The translations under genes and the position numbers were made by a program. From positions 248,001 to 312,000 of the forward strand of contig SAXG01000015.1 of NCBI GenBank assembly GCA_012932865.1: a stretch of 64,000 bases of DNA. The letters are read 5' to 3'. This document shows positions 25,437 through 35,959 of the stretch, piece by piece; position 1 is the stretch's first letter, and the number at the start of each line of letters is the position of its first letter. This DNA comes from Amylostereum areolatum (Eukaryota; Basidiomycota; Agaricomycetes; Russulales; Stereaceae). The notes below the pieces were generated by a model. That model had not been told where the DNA came from, did not search any database, and worked only from the letters and a program-made list of their open reading frames with translations.

Positions 25437-26933
25437 TTACCGAAAGGCGAACTTGGCTTGGACTTCGTAGTCGGCCAGAGCAGCCTCCACCATGTCTGGG
25501 AATACGTCGCGGAGATGCACCCTCGCACTGTGCTGGGGTTGCCAGCCTAGCTGCAGTGAGTTTGTCAGGACGAGCGCGCTGGTTGCTCGCGAGCAACGAC
25601 CAGCCGTCTGAACAAGTTCGGTCAGACAGTCATTGGCAGTCAGAGCCTTCGTCTAGAACTTACAGTGCCCCCATGGTTCGGTGATTTCAGGAGGGAAGGG
25701 TCGCGCGCCGCCTTCTTTCACGAGACCTTTCTTGTACAAGATCTGGTAGAAAACATTGGGGAGGGAAAAGAGGTGATGGAAGGCGCGGTGACGTACGTCG
25801 CCCATTATGACAGACCAGTCGTGGTATGTGACAAGTGGTGCGGGAGATACGGCAAAGTCTGCGACAATGTTAGTAGATAGACGTGTTAAGTAGAAGGGGA
25901 AGAGGACGGACATAGCCCGTCGGCACCCTCTTGAGCTTTTCCATGGAGAGCGGCGTCGAGCACAATCACAATCGCCGTCGCCATGTCTTTGACGTGGATG
26001 TTGCTCTGCGATATTTCTCCGGGTCCCCATGTGCCGCAGCGCCCCGCATGTTTTGCGACATCCAGAAAAACGCGCACCCATAGCGTCGTCTTTTGGACAC
26101 CTGGAATTAGGAAACGTCTCTGACTGGTACAATGTGAGCCTAAGAGGAAGATGAACCTTCGCCGATGCCGTATATCTGTTCGGAAGGTGAGAATCTCTGG
26201 ATGGGCGGAGAGAAAGATGCACATACCTGTCCAGGAAACAATATGATCGTCCGCACCGGATTCTCGGTGCGTGTTCCGGCCTCGACGATCTGGAAGTATT
26301 GTCCACCGTTGGTGGGGAAAACACCACGGGACAGGACTTCACTTTACCTTGACGTCCGACTCAAGATGGGTGTTATCTGAGGGACAGCTGGGTCTAGCGG
26401 TCGGTTCTTGGTATCTGAGACACCGAAGCAGACGTACTTGTTTAGATCGAGGCCCACGTCCGTCCACTCACGCACGAAATCGACCTTTTCTCCGCGGACG
26501 TTGTCGCTGATGATGCCGCAGCCGGAGACGTGTATGTAGAGCGGCGGTTTTCCAGGGGTTTTCGCCGAGTTTTTCTCCAGGCCTGTGAGCGTGGCTGGCA
26601 GGCGGCCGTGGTATACATCAGGACGAGGAGAAACCTCTATAGATGCCAACGATAACGCGCACATCTGACGCTAGCCCAATGGTCGGAGCTGGCAACATTG
26701 ATGACGACGTCCGCGCGTTCCGCCTCGGCTTGGATGACCTGATCGTCTTCGAGGAGGCCTTGAACAACCTCGAGATTGGGGTGGAGGGTTTTGAGCGCTT
26801 CGACGCGATCGGTTGTGGGGTCGCGGAGGAGGGCGCGGATAGGGTAGTCCGGATGATCGCGAGCTAGGACGATGAGGAGTTCACCGCCGACGAAGCCCGT
26901 CGCGCCCAGAATGAATATGGAGGGAACGGCCAT
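25437..26933 (-). CDS. NAD(P)-binding Rossmann-fold protein (extended SDR/NmrA-like)
   Basis: Nine exons, complement(join(25437..25607,25664..25742,25797..25858,25912..26100,26157..26175,26227..26289,26348..26393,26438..26594,26663..26933)), give 351 residues if one extra base near 25551 is ignored. The N-terminus SIFILGATGFVGG is the GxxGxxG nucleotide-binding motif, followed by LLRDPTTDRVEAL and VVINVASSDH. Later blocks are LYIHVSGCGI, IILFPGQIYGIGEG, SNIHVKDMA and a C-terminal ASNQRARPDKLT then LGWQPQ. This is the atypical/extended SDR layout, with a catalytic YxxxK not evident. The substrate is unknown. It is divergent from HSBP1 with a 193-bp gap. The short 44-bp intron at 26394-26437 is the smallest in the gene. 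Confidence 0.85.
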
Positions 26934-27126
26934 GGGAGTGTGGGTGGGCTGGGGAGATGGTGAGAAACATGGCTGAGATATCAAATAAATGAGTAAGTAT
27001 GAGCGGCTGAGGCAGAGGCTAACTAACTATTAGTGGCGTGGAGGACCCACGGGCCACCGGACTGTCGGGAGTCGGAACGGACTTGGACCCGGATTCATTC
27101 AAGTTGACCTCGACCGCGATTGTATC
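26934..27126. promoter_or_regulatory. Shared divergent promoter region, SDR/HSBP1
   Basis: 193 bp between divergent start codons. It must contain both 5' regions. No clear TATA box or heat-shock element triplet (nGAAn inverted array) was recognised. Confidence 0.5.
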
Positions 27127-27637
27127 ATGTCCTCCTCCTCCGCCCAACCCCTCAAGGTCGCCGCTGGAAGTACGCCATCCAAGCTTTCGTCTAGGATGGA
27201 CCTCGGAACGGACGCCACTCCCTCCCCCGCACCGTCCAAATCACAAATTCTCTCCAACCCTTCAGACATCTCCAGTCCGCACGAACTGACCGCCTTTGTT
27301 CGTTCTTTGTTGTTCAATTTACCCTCTCTTTCGTGTTGATCGCGTTTGAATAGGTCGAGAACCTCCTGGAGCAGCTCGACAACAAGTTCGACGACATGTC
27401 TTCTCAAATCCTCGACCGCAGTGCGCACCGCCCTTGTTCTCCATCCCACCGATGTCGACCACTGATATCAACCACCCAGTGATGCATATGTCCAGCCGCG
27501 TGGATGCACTCGAGGCTTCATTGCAGGACATCATCAACGGCGACGTCGCGTCCGCGTCCAGCGTCCCACCTTCCCCGAGCGTCATGTCCACCCCCGGTTC
27601 AACCTCTCGGCGAACGACGAGTGGCTTGTCGAGTTGA
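27127..27637 (+). CDS. HSBP1: Heat shock factor-binding protein 1 (HSBP1)
   Basis: Three exons, join(27127..27297,27354..27420,27480..27637), give 131 residues. The core is the HSBP1 coiled coil: ELTAFVENLLEQLDNKFDDM, then SSQILDRM and SSRVDALEASLQDIINGD. Hydrophobic heptads run through this region. The core is flanked by a Ser/Pro-rich N-terminal extension of about 50 residues and a Ser-rich tail, longer than the roughly 76-residue animal protein. In the family it forms a trimeric coiled coil that binds the HSF1 trimerisation region and dampens the heat-shock response; a WASH-complex role is also described. An ATG codon in the core is split by intron 2. It is convergent with GET4. Confidence 0.93.
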
Positions 27638-27920
27638 AGACATGCGCGTGTGGCGCGAGGATCGCGGACTGTATCACCAGTGTACTTACACGTAGTATTC
27701 TGTGCGTCGCTGTCTGTCGCACGTCCATTCTCGATCTCTTCGTTGACCCAGCTTCTTTACAGATATAATCCCTTGCATATTCCTTTGTTCATGCAACACG
27801 CGCCTTTCTCCGGTGGGCTGAATCCGAGAAAGCATGTATTCTTACAGACCGTTGACTGCCGACCCGATGAAAATAAGAGTCCTAACTTCGATTATTCGTC
27901 CACCTGTGCAACCACAACCC

Positions 27921-29262
27921 TCAGTCCAACCCTCCCGCACCATTGCCAGGCGTAATTGCCCGCCTCTGCGTTGGCGCGCCTCCGCCCGGTGGCCCTCCGA
28001 ACAAGCCAGACAGCATATCTCCGAACGGGTTCGGGTTCGCGCTTCGAGGCGGGGAAATCGCGAAATACAAGGTCGCAATCTCATTCAAGACCTGTTCCCC
28101 AAAAAACATTGTTAGCACCCGTTCTTTTTTCCACGACGGGACCCTGACGCACCATGCGGACTTCCCTCTCGGCCAAAAGTCCCCCGCGACTCTGATACGT
28201 CCCGCAAAGCCTCACCCACGCCTCGCGCGTCGTCTTGTTCTTGTCTCCCTGCGCGCGCTGGCACACGCGCACCGCCAACTGCACAAAATTGAGCACGGGT
28301 ACGCCCGTGAACGCGATCTCGTCCTCGCCTGCGCCTTTTACCGCGAACGTGACGGGCGTTGGCTGCGCCGCGACGCGGAACGGAGCCTCGGAGAGCGGAA
28401 GGTGCGCCAGGAAGGAGGCGAGGAAGGTGCGCGCGGCGAGGATGTTGCCGTTTAGGAGGTATCTGGGCCCGGGGTTAGGGACGGGGGAGATGGGACGAAG
28501 GACCGGGAAACGTACGGGAGCGTGCCACGGAGGGCGAAGGCGCCGGCGTGGGATCTCAACGCGTTACGCTGTTGGGCCCAGTCGAAGAACACTTGGGCGA
28601 GGAGGCGGGCGCTGTCGCGCGTGCCGGAGGCGAGGAGGTGGGGCTCGGCGGCGTCGATCGCCCCGTCTACGCAACACGAGCGTGAGGACGCGCACATGGT
28701 GCCGATACGACGAGTGGGACATACCTTTGTAGAGGACGTCCCCGATGTAGTAGTGGAGCGCAGGATCGCCTGCGGGGTGTGGTCCATGTTTCGCAGACCA
28801 TCTGAATACGCGCCCGCTCAGTCCCTGTGGATCATTCTATGCATGAGAGCGGAACGTACGCGATGGCCTTGTCGATGATCGTTTTCCGCCATGACTGCGC
28901 CGAGCCCACGAGCGCGATGAGTTGAGTGATCCTCCCTGCACGGCCCCAGGTCAATTCCACATCACCTCCCGACGTCTTGGAACGCACGCACCTCTACTCT
29001 CGTCGCTCACCACCTCCGGCTTCGCATCGTACACATCCAGCAGAAACACCGCTAGATCGGTGCCGCTGCCCTGCTGCCCCGCCTTGAGGAGCTCGCGCGC
29101 GCTCTGGAAGAGGACGTCGATCGCGGTGTCGAACTGGCGCGCTTTCTGGTATCGCGAGGCGAATGTGCGGGCTTTTTGGTGCGCTTCGTAGGCTTGTCCA
29201 GATTCGATGAGAGGGAGGATCGCCTGGAGCGCTTTGGAGGGCGAGGACGCGGCGCGAGACAT
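27921..29262 (-). CDS. GET4: GET4 (TRC35) subunit of the tail-anchored protein insertion pathway
   Basis: Six exons, complement(join(27921..28091,28153..28462,28516..28666,28725..28801,28860..28935,28992..29262)), give 351 residues. Conserved features are the N-terminal helical repeat with YEAHQKARTFASRY, AIDVLFQSARELLKAGQQ and DLAVFLLDVY. These are followed by DPALHYYIGDVLYKDGAI and, near the end, NFVQLAVRVCQRAQ, and then a Gly/Pro-rich tail. Get4 is an alpha-helical repeat protein that, with Get5, hands tail-anchored membrane proteins from Sgt2 to Get3 in the cytosol. All junctions are in frame. It is convergent with HSBP1 (283 bp between stops) and 342 bp from the next gene to the right. 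Confidence 0.94.
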
Positions 29263-29604
29263 GGTGGTTATGAGACAAGTTATGTATGAGGCACAGCCGG
29301 TGCGCGCCTTGGTTGCCTGCTTACTTCCACCATATCGAGCGTGGCCTGATGCCTTTGCCTGTGTCACACTCCTGCTACCTCTCATAATAACTTCTTCTGA
29401 AATCCCGCGATACCTACATTGAGGCTGCACCGATTGTCTTCGGGGCCATGCCGTTGTGCATACACTGCACTCAACCCGTTCCGTACCTCTACACGATCTA
29501 TCAATCCGCCCGCAACGTCAGACTAGAGCAGTGTGTCCGTGTCCTTCTCTCTTCACCCGCAGAAGAGCTCATAAAACCATGACACGATACCTGCGCTCTA
29601 GCCT

Positions 29605-29909
29605 TCATGTCACGCATTCGCGGACCCCTACGTCGAGCACGACCGACTCATCGTCCTCCTTGACCTCATCCTCCTTAAGCGCGGCGTCTATCGGCACCTT
29701 CTCTTTAACCGGGGATCTCCCCCGCGGAGGGTGGGCGCGAAGAAATCAGAGGAAGAGAGTAAGCGCGACGAGGGTCTGCCTGAGGGAAGGAAGGACGATG
29801 CGGGATGGGAGACGGACAAGGTGTGTTTCTCCAGGCTGAAGGCATCTGGAAATATTCTTACCCCGTTGTAGGCGCGATGGGTCTTGACCTTGCGCGTTGG
29901 TGCCGCCAT
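29605..29909 (-). pseudogene. Small membrane protein gene with in-frame TGA
   Basis: Two exons, complement(join(29605..29775,29862..29909)), read MAAPTRKVKTHRAYNG, then TLVALTLFL, a TGA at 29746-29748, and continue in the same frame through FLRAHPPRGRSPVKEK to an acidic tail and a stop. The hydrophobic stretch around the TGA looks like a single membrane span, and the downstream frame keeps natural composition. Either one base changed a sense codon (by mutation or assembly error) or the gene is broken. The family is not recognised. Acceptor choice (second AG, 29776) is what gives the continuous frame. Confidence 0.35.
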
Positions 29910-31560
29910 TGTTCTGGTAGACGGATGTGCGTGTCTCGATCGGGTCCTCGCTCTTGCGCTCATCTCCCTTCCCTCACAGTCATACGATGGTCAGAACTGC
30001 GTACGTCAAAGTGCACTTCACTGTTATCTGTCGGCTTATGATGTCATTTGCCAGGCTCTCGAGTTGCTGCTCAAGGTGGACACGCCTGGTCGCAGGACGC
30101 GCCCGAAGCGTTTGCGCGCGTGCTGCTTGGTTGCCTTGTAGGTGCGCGGGTCTGCCTTCCTTTTTGTCGCTGTGGACTGACCGGCATGTTTCGCAGAAAC
30201 CTTCGCCTTTCATGTCGGCATAACCTTCTCGTCTGTTTTCGTTTTGACCGTTTTGGGCTGGTTATCTGCCCGCAAGAACGTGTCGTTCAAGTCTACGCCT
30301 TCGAACATCCGACAATCTCTAAAGTTTGCCGATCTGCCTCGCATTCCCCTTTTCATCACTCTAACATCGCACCAACCCTTCCTCCCAGATACTCACATAT
30401 ACCGCTATGTCTATTTTACTCATCGTTTACCAAATTCTTCCTCCTGCTTTTGCTCTCGATATGGGATCCACCACGGACAAGCACCCTCCGCACATCTTCG
30501 CATGCCTATACACACACCATCGCGTTTCAACACCCTATGCTTCGTTCAGCTTGGCAAGCCCTAGACGACGATAAGCTGGATCGACAGTGGGTTGTGCGTA
30601 ACGTGCTTGGAGGGATGGCGGCCGGGTTCGGCCTGCGAGGTACGCGCACCGTCTAGGTCGCCTGGCTTATACCCTTTGCTGACTGGGCGTGCAGTCGTAC
30701 TGGATTGTCACCCGTTCTTTACGACGCTCGTCATACTCGCCGGATGGGCCGTGAAAACCGCGGTCGCGACGGTCGTGAGTGGATGGGTGGGTGAGGACGC
30801 GATTATAGGCGAGGCTTGGTTGGCGTATAGTATTCCGTGATGATGTTACCTTCTTACTATCTTTCTTGGTGAAAATCTGCAGCGTTCGTACTTGATACCG
30901 TGGTACATGCCAGTCGGCAGACCAGCACGTTTCGTCGCCGAATCTCATCACCATTCCAGTTCCAGGACAGATGGATGGATGTGATCGCATGCGACTGATT
31001 CATGCCCTCTCTCTTGATTATCCCAACCAGGACCCTCAAGGGGTTCTTTTTGGAAATCGTGGCTCTCCGAGCCGGCCGTCGTTAATGATCCTGGGTCTAG
31101 CATCAAGGCTCCCCATAATCCGCCCATCTTTACACCTTTACACTCCTAGGGTGACGACTTCCGGAAGTTATAAAGCAAGCAACACGTGTGAAAGTTCCAT
31201 CTTTGCAGGTACCTGGTACGTCCATCACTTGTTCGTCAGTTAATGGCGTTTTTGTGGTACTAGACAGCATGCTTATTCACCGCCAGAAGATAGGCCCAAG
31301 GCCGACATGGCGTCTGAAGTAGATTCCCTGCTTCAATAAGACCAAGAGACAGCTATTTCTTCAAGCTTCAACGATCGCCTTTGTCTCGGCCTACTTCAAC
31401 GCTGACGCGTTTGTCTGTGCAATGCACGGATTTCCATCGTGATGTATGGAACACCGTTGGTGATAGTGATGTAGTGCTGATATATCTCCCTCGGGTATAT
31501 AATGGTGACAATATTCCGTCCCAGTCCGGTCTCTCCTCGGTTCTCTCTTCAACAGACAAT
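29910..31560. other. Interval with unassigned short frames
   Basis: On the + strand, short hydrophobic frames occur at 30592-30840 (VVRNVLGGMAAGFGLR, then HPFFTTLVILAGWAV after a possible intron) and could be exons of a small membrane protein. I could not join them into a full gene or name a family. The rest shows no gene. Confidence 0.35.
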
Positions 31561-33256
31561 ATGCCATCGAGCACGGAGAATCTGCCAAAGGACGCCGGTG
31601 AGCAACGTCCATACCTTCCTGCTCCATTCAACATCGCTGTAATCCCGCTCTTTCCTGATCCCCAACTGATACCCATCGAAACATGCAGAGACTATCATGA
31701 AATTTTACCACCTCCTGACAGGGATTGTCTCGTGCGGTTCTAATCGGTCTCTTTCGTTTGTCTGACCGACTCCCTTTCAATATTAGATGGGAATTCGTTT
31801 CGACTCTGGGACATGAGTGGGACACCCTCACCGGGAAACGACATTACGTATGGACGATATGGGTTAGTGCTCCTCTCCTCCTTCAGAACTGTGCTAAGGA
31901 TAGGTTACTTTCTACAGATCTATCTGTTGTGTCGCATCACTTGCATTCTCTCCTTCGTCTTTGCCCTCGCAAACTTAGATGTACAACAGCGGTCTTCATG
32001 TCAGGTTCGGAAGCCCCTCCCTTCTGTGACATTGATCAGTGCTGAAGGCTGGAACCGAAAGGTCACGTCCGCTCTCCATTGGGTACGTCGATAAAGTCAG
32101 CCTATCCCTCAACTTCTCAGACCTCTTATATAGGCCCTCGGATATACAAACTTGGCATTATCCTCGCTCCTCGTTCTTCTGCGTCTGTAAGCATACATGT
32201 ACTCCCATTCTCCCAGGATATCTGACCAGTTCGCATGCAGGGTAGCCATCTGGGAGATAAATATATTTATATGTGTGCTTGCTGTTCTTCTATGGCTTGT
32301 AACCACCGCCTTGAATTTTAGGCGTGCGTCTTCATTGATGATTTCACACGAATATCTTCATCTCACAGTTCTTCAGACGTCTTCTTGCTGTTGTCGTCGT
32401 GGGACGACGCTCTTTACGGATGTGGTACCTCTTTGGGGACGACTCCCATTGCCAACATATCGACGCTGTTCGCTGCCGCCCTCGTCGTCTTCCTCTTCAT
32501 ATATGTGGGCCTTATTCGAAAGCCCGAAGTCCACTCCCACGGTATCTATAGGGTTTTGTTGCATCAGGTTTAACGTTCACGTTCTAGGCGAAATAGTGGG
32601 ATGCTCATGCAACTTGCCAGGATATCGTATGGCTAGGCGTTATCATCATGTTCGGACTTCCCTCCTTGGTGAGTACCTCGTCCTCATCTTCCGACGTTGG
32701 ATTTTCTGACGGTCGTGTATATACCGTCCACTCGTTCGCAGGTCGTTGTTGTGCTCCAACTGGAATGTTCGTGCATTTGTGATTGTACCATGCAGCTCGC
32801 TAATTATGGGACGATGACACATCTTACAGTCCCCTCTCTGGTGAACTTTCCTCTCTTGCCAGCATGCTCCCACGGGATCTCACGGTTTTGTCTTGCGTTG
32901 GCAGATAATGCTGGGGACCACCCGTGAGTCCGTCCTGCTGCCTCCCAAACATGATAATGCTCATTAGAGGATGTAATTTGGGTGCGCCCCACTGATCAGA
33001 AGTCGCCATGTAGGCATAAATCTACTCTATACATATTAGCATCGCGTGATTGACAAGGCCGTGCTTTGTCCTGTTTACAGAAGCATATGCACAACCCGGT
33101 TGTATCGATCGCTCTCTGATTACAGTTTTGTTTCCATGAACAGGTTCAGTTGCCTTCTACCTCGTTTACCCTCACGTCGCTGATAATTCTGATACATGTA
33201 GAGGGGCGTCTGCTCTACCCAGTCAGTTTGCCGCGGTAAACCATCGTGACGCATGA
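31561..33256 (+). CDS. Multi-pass membrane protein of a basidiomycete-type family
   Basis: The first exons are firm: 31561..31736, 31787..31862 and 31918 onward. They give DRDCLVRWEFVSTLGHEWDT, then WTIWIYLLCRITCILSFVFA and a conserved NLDVQQRSSCQ. Further blocks follow: ALGYTNLALSSLLVLLR, VAIWEINIFICVLAVLLWLV, a helix with FAAALVVFLFIYVGLIRK, then GLPSL and a C-terminal CTTRLYRSLSDYS. The last exon ends with a stop at 33254. This WEF..WD..W..Y..CR start with about six to seven helices recurs in basidiomycete proteins of unknown function. Middle exon borders (32010-32160 and 32320-32640) are unresolved, and the C-terminus after 32900 is assembled from short blocks. No catalytic residues are evident. 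Confidence 0.6.
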
Positions 33257-34175
33257 CGTCGTGGAAATAAGTAGAGGTCCTTGTACGGGTGCCATTGGCA
33301 CGATGCTCTCCACTGCCTTATACAATCTGATTCTCATTCGGGGTATTGCATTAAATTGATGTCCGAATCGAAGTTCGATCCTACATCGTTGTTCTACTCC
33401 AGAACCTGTTTTCTGGGTTACGAAGACCGAGTCCTAACTCCACGAACCATCAAGAGCCTGACACCCACACGAGGGTCGTTCCACTCGTACGACACGCTCG
33501 ATCAGGCTAAACTCCAACTTATGTACAATCGAGTGGTAGACTTGACATGCTTCCCATACCACGACCTTGGTAGCCAATAAATGAATGAAAAAGGCCAATG
33601 CAGTGTGATCATTCGGTGTGTCCTACTTCGCATGTAAATGGCACATCGATGCTTGCGTATCGGAGCATTTGAGTAGGCGTGGATAAGCTCGTTTGGTTGG
33701 GAGGAAGGGTATATTGGAAGTATACTCGGTGTAGACCTTACACAGGTTTTTGAGGGCTTGGTCCGCTCTCCATGAAGCCGCTCTCAATGAAATTGACGTA
33801 TGATGGAAGGGATCGGACAAGGATGAAGGAAACGGGACAGGAGATAAGAAACATGAAGAGAGAGCACAGCCCGAGGAGTCCGTGAAAGTAGAAAACAGCT
33901 GCCGTGACTTAGCCTCACCCACGCTGGATGGAATGGAGCCTTGAGAACGGGGACGATGATGAGACGGTGGAGTGCTTTTTTGCTCCCATCGAGAGGAGAC
34001 GCTGACTTCGACCTTCTCTGCTGCATATGCGTGGGGCGATACAGTGTGATTGAATTTCTCCTGAGGTCGAACGAGATCATAGATCACGTAGAAGATTACG
34101 ATGACACCAGGCAACACACACCTAAGATATCTGACAAGTCTATAAGATCAACAACTACCTCTCTCGCCTACTTGT
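33257..34175. other. Intergenic stretch
   Basis: Contains a 99-codon + frame (33281-33580) and minus frames of similar length. None shows a domain or intron-linked continuation. It holds the 3' regions of the membrane-protein gene and of TSC13, which face each other. Confidence 0.4.
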
Positions 34176-35567
34176 TCAGAAAATGAACGGGATCATGGCC
34201 TTCCTCCCTCTGGGCATCTCTTTCCCAAACTCCTTCTTGTACGCCCGGTGCTTCTTCTGCGCCCAAACTGCCATTTGTCCAGTGGCGACGACCGTGAACA
34301 ACCACGCTGAATCCGCCTGATCAGCGTCGGAATTATGACGGAAGGGCGAGCACTCACCAGCCCAGCTACCCGTCATGACCGAGATGACCACCCAGGCGAC
34401 GAGCTCGAAGAAGTAGTTCGGGCATGACACGAGAGAGAACCCGTACCCATAAGGGAGCGCGCGCCGCCGAGTGCCCGCCGGACGCAGGTTACGGAGGGTC
34501 CAATGCGTCTTCAGGTTCGAAAGTTCGGAGAACTGCCGTGTCGCGGGTAAGCATCTAGGGCAGTAGAGGAAGGGAATGAACGAGGACGAACCAGCCAGAC
34601 TGCTACACAGCCCAAGAGGAAATTCGGATTATCGCGTATGGTGCCGACGATGTAAGGCGAGTTTGCGGAGTAGGTCGGGCTGTAAACGGGGTAGGCAATG
34701 AACAACCCTAATGCTAGGTCAGAATAGAGCGCGGATGGAAGGAGCGGGATCTGGGACGCACCGGCCAGGAAATGGTAGTGCGCAGAGCTGTGGAATGTAT
34801 CAACAATGTAGTTCTTCGGTAGATTCCCGCGAAGAGTGCTCACTTCTTGATGATGTTGAACGCTGGCATCGTTGCATGGGAGAATCGATGAACGCTGTTC
34901 AACTGGTCAGCAATGCGATGACCACATTCTGAGAGCATTCCACCCACAAGAGCGTCTCCAGCTCTCGCTTCGCGAAATGGGCGAGCACCATCGCGTACAT
35001 ATATCTAACACAGCGTCAGAGTGTGGTCCTCGAAGGTGAAGGAGATCACGCACTTCTGCAGTTGACTGTGTTGTACAGGCCCGCGATAGAACACGTCGGA
35101 GAAGTGGTAAACGAGCGGGTGGATGACGAGGGGCCCGGCCTGTACCCAAATCACGTCAGACGCGTAATTACAGGAAGAAGAAGAGGCACCACATACGTAT
35201 TCCACGAGGAAAATCGTCTTCCAGTTGATCTGAGGTCCCAAGTCTTTTAGGGCGAGCTCTCCACCATCGCTAAGGCCTACGCTGGCAAGTGTGGACTCGT
35301 CGGCTAGGGTCTTCTTGTCGTCCTTGAGCGATACTTTTTGTCTTTCAACATAAAGCTGTCAGATAGAATGCCGTAGCGAGTCCGTTGAGTGATTTCAACC
35401 AAGTAGCGATCATTGAACACACGCACCTTGGGGAACTTCGCCGCAAGCGCGACCTTCACGTCTGCCACTGTAGCCGTATTGACATCCTTCCCTTCCAGGT
35501 CCAGTGATATAGGAAGGGCTTTCGTGAGAGATGAACGTCCAGCTGAAGATACAGTAATGTTGACCAT
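34176..35567 (-). CDS. TSC13: Very-long-chain trans-2-enoyl-CoA reductase (Tsc13/TECR)
   Basis: Nine exons, complement(join(34176..34306,34358..34532,34592..34713,34762..34787,34844..34894,34948..35004,35054..35139,35197..35355,35427..35567)), give 315 residues. The N-terminus is a ubiquitin-like fold region, followed by LGPQINWKTIFLVEYAGPL, MVLAHFAKRELETLFVHRFS and NLKTHWTLRNLRPAGTR. Next come YGYGFSLVSCPNYFFELVAW and the conserved end KKHRAYKKEFGKEMPRGRKA. These are the hallmarks of the ER steroid-5-alpha-reductase-like enzyme, including the NYFFE region of the active site. It carries out the last reduction of the very-long-chain fatty acid elongation cycle. The final intron uses the AG at 34307 (not the earlier one), which restores the frame. 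Confidence 0.95.
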
Positions 35568-35959
35568 GGTGGCAGATGGTCGATGGAGGGCAAAGCCGAC
35601 CCGGACTCGGTCTTGCTCAAAGGATAGTCACGTGGCCGTCCTTGAACTATCCGTAGCGTTCAAGTCGCCCGTAGAACTTTGCGAATATACGCAGGTGTCT
35701 AGTTTTGCGTATGCAAGAGGTAAAATATACAAAAGACATATGCATTAGAGGCCGATTAAAGAAGTGACGCGAGAGTACGAAAGGAGCTGATATGAGCGTC
35801 TGTAGCAGTACTATGGATGCGGGCAATAACGAAAAGAAGGACATGTAAAGGTATATGGTCGTCAGGTGAACTGTAAGCTTGTACCGGAGCATGCATTTTG
35901 ACGGAGGAATATATGTACGTGAATCGATCGCATGCGGGAACCCAAGCATCTTGGGTGCA

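Noticed and set aside
25551..25607. CTGAC...GCAG before LGW in the SDR gene as an intron end
   Set aside because: The upstream ASNQRARPDKLT segment matches the family, so it is more likely coding; the branch-like motif is taken as chance.
34317..34357. 41-bp final intron in TSC13 needing an extra-base fix
   Set aside because: Using the next AG (34307) gives a 51-bp intron and the conserved WAAWLFT sequence without any frame problem.
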